Shown: positions 54,606 through 63,334, numbered from the stretch's first letter. The stretch: 64,000 nucleotides of DNA from Ammoniphilus oxalaticus (GCF_003609605.1 NZ_MCHY01000009.1:30073-94072), one strand, 5' to 3'. Notes: a model not told the origin generated them from the sequence alone. Numbers and translations are program-made.

Positions 54606-55010
54606 TTGTCGCAAAGGGTGATCATCAAGATAGCTAATGTGCAAGGGATTATAGCCGCTCGACGTCAAGGACGTATCATGTGTCAAAAGTTAGGGTTTAC
54701 AGAAGCGGATCAAACTACAATTGTAACCGCAATTTCTGAACTAGCAAGTACGATATGTGAACAAGCAAAGGAAGGAACCGTATGTATTGAATCGGTGGAA
54801 GAAACCGATCGAATTGGGTTGAAGGTAAGGATAGAGGACATCGTGCCGGATGTCCCCGATCTTTTTCAGTTACTAGTAGAGGATACAACAAACAACTCTG
54901 ACTTTTCAAACGGTGTAATGAATGGAAAACATTTGATGGATGATTTCGTCATTCATTTTCAACCTGAGAAAGGAACTGCTATCCAATTGATCAAGTGGAA
55001 ACTACGCTAA
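54606..55010 (+). CDS. Degenerate RsbT-like anti-sigma/switch protein
   Basis: 134 residues from TTG 54606 with GAGGAG eight bases upstream. IAARRQGRIMCQKLGFTEAD and TTIVTAISELASTICEQAKE match the N-terminal and N-box part of RsbT/RsbW kinases, and the end (KHLMDDFVIHFQPEKGTAIQ, LIKWKLR) matches their last strand. The ATP-lid glycines are lost: where RsbT has EDxGPGI this protein reads EDIVPDVP, and no GLG box is present. It may have become a non-enzymatic partner of RsbU. It has its own promoter (TTTCAA, 16 bp, TATAAT, at about 54534). Confidence 0.7.
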   Translation: MSQRVIIKIANVQGIIAARRQGRIMCQKLGFTEADQTTIVTAISELASTICEQAKEGTVCIESVEETDRIGLKVRIEDIVPDVPDLFQLLVEDTTNNSDFSNGVMNGKHLMDDFVIHFQPEKGTAIQLIKWKLR

Positions 55011-55017
55011 AGACTTG

Positions 55018-55051
55018 TATAATTCAAAGCAGCCAGCTGCTTTGAATTATA
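55018..55051. terminator. Long perfect inverted repeat between convergent genes
   Basis: TATAATTCAAAGCAG (55018-55032) and CTGCTTTGAATTATA (55037-55051) are perfect complements, forming a 15-bp stem with a tiny loop. It lies after the RsbT-like gene and contains the last codons of the UspA-like gene on the other strand. No strong T-run follows. Confidence 0.6.
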
Positions 55052-55218
55052 CGTACACCATCAATCATTCTCCTTTCCCGATTTCCTATCAAAGTCAAAT
55101 CAAACTCTTCCTTTTCGGCGTATTTACAGACTTCATAAATAGGCTCCCCTGCTTTAATCATTGATTGATGTTTAACGCATTCCTCCTCTAGCCAGTGTCT
55201 CGCATGAATCATTGCCAC
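55024..55218 (-). CDS. Shortened universal-stress-protein-like protein
   Basis: 64 residues from GTG 55218 behind GGAAGGAGA. ECVKHQSMIKAGEPIYEVCK, then YAEKEEFDLTLIGNRERRM, matches the second half of UspA domains (GxPxxEIxxYAxxxxxDLIVxGxRG). Both the N-terminal half (about 60 residues) and the C-terminal nucleotide-binding tail (GSVSxxVLxxAxCPVLVV) are missing. The last codons are made by the inverted repeat at 55018-55051, as if the gene had been cut there. The intact start signal suggests it is still translated; otherwise it is a remnant. Confidence 0.6.
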   Translation of the reverse strand: MAMIHARHWLEEECVKHQSMIKAGEPIYEVCKYAEKEEFDLTLIGNRERRMIDGVRIIQSSWLL

Positions 55219-55268
55219 ATCTTCTCCTTCCTTTCATTATCTCTAAAGTATCCGTTTGTTAACCAAAC

Positions 55269-55478
55269 TTAAACTTTGTGTCCATAATGTTTCTTTACGT
55301 TTTCTACAGCATCACCATCAATAATAAACTCCGCTTCCGGTGTCGTAAGTGTAATTGTCCTTTGAACAAGATCAAATTGAGTATCCCCTAGGTGAATTTC
55401 ATACGTTTCACCCGCATTGGTTGTAATAATGAGTTCGCCCCATTCCTTTAACTGTTCCTGTACAGATTCCATATTCAT
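55269..55478 (-). CDS. Small beta-rich protein of unknown function
   Basis: 69 residues from ATG 55478 (GAAGGAGTGG upstream). A start helix (MNMESVQEQLKEWGELIITT) leads into strands (GETYEIHLGDTQFDLVQRTI, ITLTTPEAEFIIDGDAVENV) and a short end helix. No membrane span. It lies 51 bp upstream of the UspA-like gene on the same strand. Possibly a stress-island member; not recognised. Confidence 0.6.
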   Translation of the reverse strand: MNMESVQEQLKEWGELIITTNAGETYEIHLGDTQFDLVQRTITLTTPEAEFIIDGDAVENVKKHYGHKV

Positions 55479-55615
55479 AATTTACTTCCACTCCTTCGTG
55501 TGATTATAATTCTAACGCTTGACTATATTTAACCAGCAAAACGTAACTTGATTCACCCACAACCAAAAAATTCATCATTCGCGCTTTCGTATGCGCTTCA
55601 TAAACATCTTTCTAT

Positions 55616-55641
55616 GAATCATTCGACCATGTACCGGGTAA
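55616..55641 (+). promoter_or_regulatory. Possible sigma-B promoter of the VirD4-like gene
   Basis: GAATCA (55616-55621), 14 bp, GGGTAA (55636-55641). The -10 and the spacing match the rsbV promoter; the -35 has two differences. It lies 49 bp before the start. Confidence 0.45.
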
Positions 55642-55689
55642 TTGATAAGAGAAGAGATCACTTTTAGAACAAACGTAGGAGGTCAGGAG

Positions 55690-56943
55690 ATGGCTTATAA
55701 GCAGATAGAAACCCATCCACAGAATGGTGTCATAATGGGTACTAATTCTACCAATCAGGAATCTTGTATTATCAGCGATAGCGAATTTAATCAACATGCT
55801 CTCGTTTTGGGTACAACAGGAAGCGGTAAAACCGTGACAATTATGAATATAGCAGAAAGCGCGATTTCTCGGAGGCTTCCCTTCATTTACGTGGACGGAA
55901 AGGGAGACTTAGACCTAGCAAAAAAGATCGAGCGGTTAGCGACTCAACATGATCGACCTTTCTACTTATTCAGCATGGTCGGTCCATCTATGAAATATAA
56001 TCCACTGGCTACTGGTGGATTTACTGAGCTAAAAGATAAGTTAATGAGCTTAGGCGATTGGACTGAAGAACATGATAAAAATCTCGCTGAACATTATTTG
56101 CAAACCGTTTTTAAGGTCTTTGAACTGTCAGGAATTAAACCGACGTTAACAAAAATAGGGGAATATCTTGATCCAGACGACCTAGTGATTCTTTCCCGTA
56201 GCATTGCAGATTATGACGAACGTGGTAAGGTCATGGATAGCCTAAACAAGTCTAAAATTGGACAACCTTTAGGACTAGCCGCGCGGATCGCCACGATTAC
56301 GGAAAGTGAAATTGGTCACTTATTTGATATTGATAAGGATGATCCGGATGATGAAGTGATCGATCTAGATAGAGCCGCGCGGGAAAATGCCGTTGTATTC
56401 TTTAGTCTGCAGCCATTAGCGTTCCCCGAATACGCCAACCAAATCGGAAAGTTGATTATAACCGATTTAAAAGGCATGGCGGCGCAACAGTTCACTAGGG
56501 AGACAGATCAAAAGATATATACCATCTTTGATGAATTCAGCATCTTCGCGGGAGATCAGATTGTTAACCTGATTAACCAAGGACGGAGCGCGGGAATCCA
56601 TGCTATTCTATCCTCACAAAGCATTAGCGATATCGACAAGGTTGGAGGGACTTCTTTAATTGGACAAGTCCTTTCAAACTGCAACGTGTACATTATCCAA
56701 CGGCAAAACAGCCCATCGGATGCGGAAACGCTAGCGGAGGTTATTGGCAAAAAAGACGAACTCCAGGTAACAGCGCATTTATCAAAGCAAGGTGAAACCG
56801 AGCGCGGAAGTATCCGATCAACCAAAGAGTTTATTTATCACCCCGATACGTTAAAGAGACTCGAACAAGGGGAAGCGGTCGTTGTTAAAAAACAGAACTT
56901 TTCGGTTCAAAAGATAATGGTACGCTATCAGGAAGGATTTTAG
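55690..56943 (+). CDS. Orphan VirD4/TraG-like ATPase (TraM-recognition type)
   Basis: 417 residues from ATG 55690 behind AGGAGG. Walker A VLGTTGSGKTVTIMNIAESA (~39-58), LPFIYVDGKGDLDLAKKIER, Walker B TIFDEFSIFAGDQIVNLINQ (~278), and GRSAGIHAILSSQSISDIDK with SNCNVYIIQRQNSPSDAETL. This is the motor core of conjugative coupling proteins. It has no membrane helices and no relaxase or type IV secretion genes nearby, so it is either cargo left from an integrative element or a cellular DNA motor. The GGGTAA promoter suggests stress control. A hairpin at 57116-57155 may end the transcript. Confidence 0.8.
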   Translation: MAYKQIETHPQNGVIMGTNSTNQESCIISDSEFNQHALVLGTTGSGKTVTIMNIAESAISRRLPFIYVDGKGDLDLAKKIERLATQHDRPFYLFSMVGPSMKYNPLATGGFTELKDKLMSLGDWTEEHDKNLAEHYLQTVFKVFELSGIKPTLTKIGEYLDPDDLVILSRSIADYDERGKVMDSLNKSKIGQPLGLAARIATITESEIGHLFDIDKDDPDDEVIDLDRAARENAVVFFSLQPLAFPEYANQIGKLIITDLKGMAAQQFTRETDQKIYTIFDEFSIFAGDQIVNLINQGRSAGIHAILSSQSISDIDKVGGTSLIGQVLSNCNVYIIQRQNSPSDAETLAEVIGKKDELQVTAHLSKQGETERGSIRSTKEFIYHPDTLKRLEQGEAVVVKKQNFSVQKIMVRYQEGF

Positions 56944-57517
56944 GGTAAGCAGCTCTTCAAATGATCGCGCTTTATTACAAAAATAATGCCTAAAAAAATA
57001 TTTAGACGTATGGAGATTTCTATCAAACTTATTACTGAATTTTAAAAGGAAATTCTCCACACTATATTTTCTAGCATTGTAAATCCTCATTTCTTCAATA
57101 CCTTTACATGATGGTAAACCCAGCTTATCTTCACATAAGAAGATGAGCTGGGTTTTAAAGTTGCATATGCAAATAACACTTAAAAATAAGCATAGATTAT
57201 CAGATTACTATCGAAACTAGCTTTTTCCTTATAAAGGATCTTAAAAAAAATTGCAAAACAATATAACGAGGGTCTATTGACTTTTTCTTATACTGGATAT
57301 AACATCCAATTAGTTGCAATATTATAAGATAGCAGGTAATAAAACGGAATACTTTCATAACAGCGGTTTTCCGTATGGACTACCTATTCACAACGCCTTA
57401 ACTGTAATTTTCATAACAAATCCTCGATTGGAGACAACATTTTTTAGCAGAAGGAAGTTCCCATATATCTCACTGCCCGAATAAAAAAAGAGCCTTGACC
57501 ACTCATTCGGTCAAGGC
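56944..57517. other. 574-bp intergenic region with terminator and possible promoter
   Basis: AAACCCAGCT (57116-57125) and AGCTGGGTTT (57146-57155), with further pairing TATCTTC/GAAGATG inside, form a strong terminator-like hairpin with TTTTAAAG. Further right TTGACT (57277-57282), 17 bp, TAACAT (57300-57305) is a fair plus-strand promoter with no protein gene behind it. The stretch is AT-rich and holds no credible ORF. Confidence 0.45.
57483..57517 (-). terminator. Terminator after the 57518-57880 gene
   Basis: GCCTTGACC and GGTCAAGGC form a perfect 9-bp stem (57492-57517), followed on the minus strand by TCTTTTTTT. Confidence 0.85.
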
Positions 57518-57880
57518 CTATAACTTTTTTAACATGGATTGAATCATTGGGTTGTTAAATATTTTGGCAAGTTGATTCGGGTCCATTCCCCGCAGCGCAT
57601 TCGACGCGCCTTTCGAGTTACCCTGCAGCATTGATTTTAAGATGGGATGATTTAATAATGACTCTAGTTCAAGCGGCGTTTCATTACCCCCCCGCCGCTG
57701 GTTAGATACTGTTGGGCCATCTTGTCTCTTTTTTGATAAAAGGGCCAACCTCTTTCTTTTCTTTCTCCCCGTGTTTTGCTTAATCTCTTCCAATTCTTCC
57801 ATCATTAAATCCAGTCTGTTTTCTATTTCTGTTAGTCGTTGCAGGACTGCGTGGTAAGAGTTTGATTTTGTCTTGTTCAA
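57518..57880 (-). CDS. Coiled-coil protein of unknown function
   Basis: 120 residues from TTG 57880, close behind AGGGGGGCAAGG. An N-terminal coiled coil (YHAVLQRLTEIENRLDLMME, ELEEIKQNTG) is followed by a very basic stretch (RKKRKRLALLSKKR) and a C-terminal repeat-like part: LLNHPILKSMLQGNSKG and IFNNPMIQSMLKKL share an N-P-x-x-x-S-M-L pattern. It has its own terminator. Similar short proteins occur in spore formers, but I do not recognise a named family. Confidence 0.6.
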   Translation of the reverse strand: MNKTKSNSYHAVLQRLTEIENRLDLMMEELEEIKQNTGRKKRKRLALLSKKRQDGPTVSNQRRGGNETPLELESLLNHPILKSMLQGNSKGASNALRGMDPNQLAKIFNNPMIQSMLKKL

Positions 57881-57975
57881 TCCTTGCCCCCCTAAACAAT
57901 CAATATACGTTATCCTATGTTAGGCCATCGTTTGTGGGATAGGCGGTTGTCCATTTTAGAAAAAATTTCACCAAA

Positions 57976-58545
57976 TTAACGCGTTAATTGTTTAACGTCA
58001 GCAATAATCTCTGCAGAAGAATCATGCATACCTGAATACTTTTGAACAATAACACCCGATTGATCCACTAGAAAAAAATACGTTCCATGCGTCACTTGAT
58101 CTGTTCCTGTTTCAAATATGAGCGAAGATTTAAAATCCTTTTCTGATATTCGTTTGATCTCATCTTCTGTGTAACCTGTAAGGAAGTGCCAATTAGAAAG
58201 ATCAGCGTCAAATTGTTCCGCATATTCTTGCAATACTTCGGGAGTGTCGCGCTTCGGGTCCACACTAAACGAAATAAGTGTTACATCAAGCCCTTGATCT
58301 TTTAACTCCTGTTGTAACACCGTCTTTTGCGCGGTCATCGGTAAACAAACCGTCGCGCAATTCGTAAAAATAAAATCGGCAATCCACAATTTTCCCTGCA
58401 ACTGTTCCAAACCGATTTCTTCGCCCTGTTCATTCACCGCTGTGAATTCTTGCACAGGCCAATTAAGCGAATCTTCAAGCTGCGGTTGTTGATTGCCGCA
58501 TGCAACCGTAAACAGGCATGCCATGAAAAGAAGTACATATCTCAC
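57976..58545 (-). CDS. SCO1/SenC family copper chaperone-like lipoprotein
   Basis: 189 residues from GTG 58545 behind GGAGG. The lipobox is LFTVACG (Cys ~16). The thioredoxin-like domain has the copper-binding TNCATVCLPMTAQKT (CxxxC ~78-82), SFSVDPKRDTPEVLQEYAEQ, and the third ligand in TDQVTHGTYFFLVDQ (His). SCO proteins help assemble the CuA centre of cytochrome oxidase. It lies directly downstream of glpD on the same strand. Confidence 0.93.
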   Translation of the reverse strand: MRYVLLFMACLFTVACGNQQPQLEDSLNWPVQEFTAVNEQGEEIGLEQLQGKLWIADFIFTNCATVCLPMTAQKTVLQQELKDQGLDVTLISFSVDPKRDTPEVLQEYAEQFDADLSNWHFLTGYTEDEIKRISEKDFKSSLIFETGTDQVTHGTYFFLVDQSGVIVQKYSGMHDSSAEIIADVKQLTR

Positions 58546-58589
58546 TCCGTTTTTCCTCCGCTACATCATTTTTAGTTTAGTATACCTGA

Positions 58590-60254
58590 TTATAAAGTCT
58601 CATCCAAGGGTTCAACAGCTTCATGGAGCCGCTTATCGAGGTCAACTAAATATTTCAATTTTTGGTCTGCCGTCCAGCCCAGTTGATCTGCCATGATTCG
58701 AATAACGGCAAATTTCCAACGGCTAACCGTTTCAATTTGGAATGATAAGGCGCCTGTTCTTCTTATAAAAAAATCCGTTGGTGTAACGACCATTTCATAC
58801 CGAATTCCGTATAAAACCTCGACAAACCAGTCTAGCGGGATGTCTATTTTTGCTCTGTATTCCGATGCGAGTTTAAATAAATCATCTACATTCGACCCAT
58901 AGCGCCGAACGAGTCGCTCCGCCTGTATAGCGGTGAAACCAAATGCCGTTCCTTGTTTCACCTTATTTTGAATATAGTCATCAAAACCCGCTGAACCGCC
59001 TACATCTCCACCCGAAATAGGTAGCCGCCTGGAACGACACTTTGAATACGTACGCTCCCTTTTTTTCTGCAAATCCTGAACAACTTTATCAACGACCCGC
59101 TCCGCCATCTTACGGTAACCCGTCAACTTGCCTCCCGCAATGCTAATTAATCCCGATCGCGATTGCCAGACTTCATCTTTTCTTGAAACTTCAGAAGGAG
59201 CCTTTCCCTCCTCCTGAATTAACGGCCTCAATCCCGCCCAACTCGATTCTACATCCTCTACTTTGATTGATAGCCCAGGAAATTGATTTTGAATAGCGTC
59301 TAACACATAATCACGGTCAGCTATCGTCATCCGCGGCTGGATCAGATCGTCATCATAATCGGTGTCTGTTGTTCCAACGTATGTTTTTCCGTCCCGTGGA
59401 ATCGCAAACATCATCCTACCATCTAACGATTCAAAATAAACAGCCTGTCTGAGGGGGAATGTCGCTTGGTCAATCACCAGATGAATGCCTTTGGTCAAAC
59501 GCAACGTCTTTTCTCGTCCATCATCATGATCAAGTTTCCGCACTTCATCCACCCATGGACCCGTCGCATTGACTACCTTTTTGGCAAATACTTGATACCA
59601 CTCGCCGCTCACCTGATCCTTTACTTCCACGCCATTCACTTTTCCCGCCTCATAAAGTAAACGTTCCACTTTACTATAGTTGAGCGCTGTTGCCCCTTGG
59701 CGCGTCGATTCTTTAAGCGTCTCGATTGTCAATCGGGCGTCGTCCGTACGGTATTCCACATAAAAACCAGCTCCCAACAAATCTGATGATTTAAGAAAAG
59801 GGACGAACTTCAACACTTCTTCCTTCGATAACATTTTTCGTCGTTCCGCTCGCTTTACACCTGCCAAAAAATCATATAATTTTAGCCCGATCGCCACGCT
59901 TCGCTTTCCAATGGCAGCCCCTTTATAAATTGGAGTTAACATCCACTCTGGTCGTGTCACGTGTGGCCCATTTTCATAGACGACAGCCCGCTCTCTGCCC
60001 GTTTCCGCGACCAATTTCAATTCCCATTGTTGTAGATAACGGAGACCCCCGTGCGCCAGTTTGGTGGAACGACTGGAGGTTCCCGCGGAAAAGTCTTGCA
60101 TTTCAAACAGGACCGTTTTCATCCCTCTCGCAGCCGCATCTAAGGCAATGCCCGCTCCCGTAATTCCGCCGCCAATAATTAACAAATCAACTGAATTCCC
60201 CGCTATCCCCTTAACAATAGAAGTCCGATTTAAAGTGGAAAATGAACGCGTCAC
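58590..60254 (-). CDS. glpD: Aerobic glycerol-3-phosphate dehydrogenase
   Basis: 554 residues from GTG 60254 behind GAGGAGGG. VDLLIIGGGITGAGIALDAA is the FAD-binding motif; SSRSTKLAHGGLRYLQQWEL, KVVNATGPWVDEVRKL and GGKLTGYRKMAERVVDKVV are diagnostic for GlpD. The C-terminal cap starts at about 400. It passes electrons from glycerol-3-phosphate to menaquinone. It completes the pathway begun by glpK at 42420. No glpP/antiterminator hairpin was clear in its leader. Confidence 0.96.
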   Translation of the reverse strand: MTRSFSTLNRTSIVKGIAGNSVDLLIIGGGITGAGIALDAAARGMKTVLFEMQDFSAGTSSRSTKLAHGGLRYLQQWELKLVAETGRERAVVYENGPHVTRPEWMLTPIYKGAAIGKRSVAIGLKLYDFLAGVKRAERRKMLSKEEVLKFVPFLKSSDLLGAGFYVEYRTDDARLTIETLKESTRQGATALNYSKVERLLYEAGKVNGVEVKDQVSGEWYQVFAKKVVNATGPWVDEVRKLDHDDGREKTLRLTKGIHLVIDQATFPLRQAVYFESLDGRMMFAIPRDGKTYVGTTDTDYDDDLIQPRMTIADRDYVLDAIQNQFPGLSIKVEDVESSWAGLRPLIQEEGKAPSEVSRKDEVWQSRSGLISIAGGKLTGYRKMAERVVDKVVQDLQKKRERTYSKCRSRRLPISGGDVGGSAGFDDYIQNKVKQGTAFGFTAIQAERLVRRYGSNVDDLFKLASEYRAKIDIPLDWFVEVLYGIRYEMVVTPTDFFIRRTGALSFQIETVSRWKFAVIRIMADQLGWTADQKLKYLVDLDKRLHEAVEPLDETL

Positions 60255-60438
60255 TGTCCGCCCTCCTCTTTTAGATTCACAAAACCCTAGTAGACAGCAT
60301 TTGTTTTATCTCTATACAACCATTAATTTGGGCTCCAAAGAGTTTATTCAAGGCAATCACCTAAAATAACGCGTTTCATATGATATCCTATCGGTTTCCC
60401 AATTCTGAAGACCCTTCCTAAAACAGGAGAGTGAATGT

Positions 60439-61203
60439 ATGAGTATAGGAATTATGCTAATGGGGTTATTTGTCGGTTTCCTGGTGGGTCTAACAGGGGT
60501 CGGAGGCGCGGCTTTATTAACCCCCATCCTTATCTTAATCGGAGTTAACCCTACGATAGCGGTTGGCACGGATCTCGTTTACAATTCCATCACAAAATTT
60601 TTCGGAACCCTTCAACATTGGCGTCAAAAGACTGTCAATTTCACCCTCGTAAAATACTTTGCAATCGGCAGTGTGCCAAGTTCTATCGTAGCGGTTAGTC
60701 TGCTCTATTTATCAGATACGTTTTATCGAAATCAAGAGGTCATTGTAAAACATGCTTTGGGGTACATTTTAATTGCTGTTGCGCTGTCTAGTCTTTTTCG
60801 AACCATTTTTGATTCGAATTTCAAAGAAAATCGGTGGCAATTACGAACAATCCAGCAGAAAAAAGGACTCACCATTACAATGGGAGTCTGCCTGGGCTTC
60901 ATTGTTGGGCTCACATCTGTTGGATCTGGTTCCCTCGTTGCCATCGCCTTACTCTACTTTTTTCGACTGAAGTCTTCAGAATTAGTTGGCACCGATATTG
61001 CCCATGCCTTCTTTCTCGTTACCGCAGCAGGGTTTATGCATGCCAGCTTTGGAAGCGTAAATTTCCCGCTCGTCTTCAATCTCCTGATCGGCTCAATCCC
61101 CGGTGTCATTGTTGGCAGTTCTCTTTCCGCAAAAATACCAACAAAGCCATTGCGAGCAGTCGTCTGCGTCGTCATCTTACTTAGTGGAATAAAGATGATT
61201 TAA
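60439..61203 (+). CDS. TauE/SafE family sulfite/anion exporter-like membrane protein
   Basis: 254 residues behind ACAGGAGAG. About eight membrane helices in two halves, each opening with the family motif: FLVGLTGVGGAALLTPILIL and FIVGLTSVGSGSLVAIALLY, with GTDLVYNSITKFFGTLQHW and GTDIAHAFFLVTAAGFMHAS after them. TauE/SafE proteins move sulfite, sulfonates or sulfoacetate outward. Substrate unknown here. It converges on dedA with a shared terminator. Confidence 0.9.
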   Translation: MSIGIMLMGLFVGFLVGLTGVGGAALLTPILILIGVNPTIAVGTDLVYNSITKFFGTLQHWRQKTVNFTLVKYFAIGSVPSSIVAVSLLYLSDTFYRNQEVIVKHALGYILIAVALSSLFRTIFDSNFKENRWQLRTIQQKKGLTITMGVCLGFIVGLTSVGSGSLVAIALLYFFRLKSSELVGTDIAHAFFLVTAAGFMHASFGSVNFPLVFNLLIGSIPGVIVGSSLSAKIPTKPLRAVVCVVILLSGIKMI

Positions 61204-61206
61204 CCA

Positions 61207-61250
61207 AAAAAGAAGAACCTATTGATTGTTCAATAGGTTCTTCTTTTTTT
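61207..61250. terminator. Bidirectional terminator between tauE-like and dedA-like genes
   Basis: AAAAAGAAGAACCTATTG and CAATAGGTTCTTCTTTTT form an 18-bp perfect stem with a 6-nt loop, T-rich on both strands. The DedA stop codon lies inside. Confidence 0.88.
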
Positions 61251-61826
61251 CCTAATTTGTAAGATAGCATAGAGAAGAGCCGCCGCTATCGCGCCTAACA
61301 TGATTTTTCCGATAAATGGCTGAGCAGAAGTTTTTATATCCGCCCAATTGTTTCCTAATTGCATCCCTAAATAAAGAAATAAAATGGACCAGGGAATCAT
61401 AGCTAGCACCGTTAAAACAGTAAAGCGTAGTAAACTCATCTTGGCAATGCCCGCTGGAATTGAAATCGCGTGCCGAATAACTGGAATAAAGCGCGCGGTA
61501 AAAACAATACCCGTCCCGTGGCGCTCAAACCACCTCTCGGATATGTCCAAATGCTTTTGGTTAATCAATAAATAACGACCGTATTTTTGAAGAAAAGGTC
61601 TTCCCCCATAGTACCCAATCCAGTATAAAAAAATTTGGGCCAATGTCCCGCCGATAATTCCGGCAATGAGCGCCCCTGGAAATCCAATTTTTCCAATAGA
61701 AATAAGGTAGCCTCCATAGGCTAATACGATCTCGCTCGGAATGACCTCAATCATTAAACCTATTGCGATTCCCCAATAACCTAGATCTGCGAGCGTATCC
61801 AATATTGTTTTTATAATTGCATCCAT
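61230..61826 (-). CDS. DedA family membrane protein
   Basis: 198 residues with the SNARE-associated/VTT domain: LMIEVIPSEIVLAYGGYLIS, GTLAQIFLYWIGYYGGRPFL and RFIPVIRHAISIPAGIAKMS carry the conserved E, G-R-F and R-P-R-like residues. Four to five membrane segments. DedA proteins act in lipid flipping (undecaprenyl phosphate or phosphatidylethanolamine) and envelope homeostasis. Monocistronic. Confidence 0.92.
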   Translation of the reverse strand: MDAIIKTILDTLADLGYWGIAIGLMIEVIPSEIVLAYGGYLISIGKIGFPGALIAGIIGGTLAQIFLYWIGYYGGRPFLQKYGRYLLINQKHLDISERWFERHGTGIVFTARFIPVIRHAISIPAGIAKMSLLRFTVLTVLAMIPWSILFLYLGMQLGNNWADIKTSAQPFIGKIMLGAIAAALLYAILQIRKKRRTY

Positions 61827-61912
61827 GTTTCCCCACCATATTCCTCAAATAATAATCTCAACTTAACCTAGCATACCTGTTCAGTCGCTTTATTTCCAGT
61901 AAGTAACAGGGG

Positions 61913-63334
61913 TTAATTACGATTAATAATAACTAATTTTAATTCTGTCATTTCTTCAAGGGCATATTTGATTCCTTCCCGTCCCATGCCACTTTCTTTC
62001 ACGCCGCCATAAGGCATTTGATCCACGCGAAAAGTAGGGATGTCATTAATTAACACGGCCCCAACCTGCAATTGTTCTGCCGCTTCCATTGCCAGATGGA
62101 TATCGTTGGTATAAATGCCTGCTTGCAGCCCATAGCGCGAATCATTCACCCGATCAAACGCCTCTTCAACAGACTGTACTTTATCAATTAACACAATCGG
62201 GGCAAATGCTTCTTGGCATGAAACCTTCATGGTCGGACTTGTTTGCAATAAAACGGTTGGCATTAACCCTTGTCCCTTTGCCGTCCCCCCACATGCTACT
62301 TGAGCGCCTTCCGCTTTCGCTTCCTCTATCCATTGCATACAACGTTGGACATCTGCTTTTGTTATCAATGCTGAAAGAGCTGTTTCCGGGTCCAATGGAT
62401 CTCCAAACTTCAATCGTTGCGCGGCTTCCACAAACTTTTCAACAAATGAGTCATACAAATCTTCGTGGACATAAATGCGTTGTAACGCGATACAAACTTG
62501 ACCCTGAAAGGAAAAAGCCCCAACAACACATCGATCAACGACCTTGTCCACATCTATCGCGCGATCAATAATGACAGCTGAATTAGAGCCTAACTCGAGT
62601 GTCACGCTCTTTAAACCTGCTTGTTCTCTAATCCTCTTGCCAACCGACGGACTCCCAGTAAACGTGACCATTTTAACTCGTTCATCTGTGACGATCATTT
62701 GCCCGATCTCACTCCCTTTACCGCTAACAACGTTTAAAGCTCCCGCCGGCAGCCCCGCTTCGTCAAGTAATTCTGCAAGAAAAAATGCCGACAATGGGGT
62801 TTGCGAAGCCGGTTTCAAGACAATCGTATTCCCCGCGGCAATAGCAGGACCGAGTTTGTGCGCGACAAGATTCATTGGAAAATTAAAGGGAGTGATCGCC
62901 CCGATGACACCAAGTGGTTCACGAACCGTATAAGCTAATCTCCCTTCGCCGCCTGGCGCTGCGTCTAAGGGAATTGTTTCCCCGTAGATTCTTCTCGCTT
63001 CTTCAGCCGCAAATTTAAACGTTTGGATCGTCCGAGCGATCTCTCCCCGCGCGGCAGAAATCGGCTTTGCCGCCTCTAACGCGATCAACCTTGCCGCTTC
63101 CTCCGCCTTTTGTTCCAACAACGCAGACAATCTATCCAAAATCGCAGCCCGTTGATGAGCCGGCATTTTCGCCATGATCGGACGAGCTTGATCCGCGCTT
63201 TGAATTGCAAAATCAACTTCCGACTTATCAGCAAGCGGGACTTCGGCTAAAATTCCATTTGTATATGGCGAACGCAACTCAGTATAATGTTTCGCTGAGA
63301 CCCATTCCCCATTAAGATACAATTTCCTCCTCAT
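61913..63334 (-). CDS. NAD(P)-dependent aldehyde dehydrogenase
   Basis: 473 residues. ITPFNFPMNLVAHKLGPAIA and FTGSPSVGKRIREQA form the cofactor site; the catalytic Glu is in VTLELGSNSAV (~247) and the Cys in FSFQGQVCIALQR (~281). Gly replaces the usual Asn in the LELGG stretch partner (LGSNS), and the active-site loop FQGQVC resembles that of lactaldehyde and phosphonoacetaldehyde-type dehydrogenases. Substrate not assignable. It is transcribed leftward away from the repeat-rich right edge, with GGAGG before ATG 63334. Confidence 0.9.
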   Translation of the reverse strand: MRRKLYLNGEWVSAKHYTELRSPYTNGILAEVPLADKSEVDFAIQSADQARPIMAKMPAHQRAAILDRLSALLEQKAEEAARLIALEAAKPISAARGEIARTIQTFKFAAEEARRIYGETIPLDAAPGGEGRLAYTVREPLGVIGAITPFNFPMNLVAHKLGPAIAAGNTIVLKPASQTPLSAFFLAELLDEAGLPAGALNVVSGKGSEIGQMIVTDERVKMVTFTGSPSVGKRIREQAGLKSVTLELGSNSAVIIDRAIDVDKVVDRCVVGAFSFQGQVCIALQRIYVHEDLYDSFVEKFVEAAQRLKFGDPLDPETALSALITKADVQRCMQWIEEAKAEGAQVACGGTAKGQGLMPTVLLQTSPTMKVSCQEAFAPIVLIDKVQSVEEAFDRVNDSRYGLQAGIYTNDIHLAMEAAEQLQVGAVLINDIPTFRVDQMPYGGVKESGMGREGIKYALEEMTELKLVIINRN

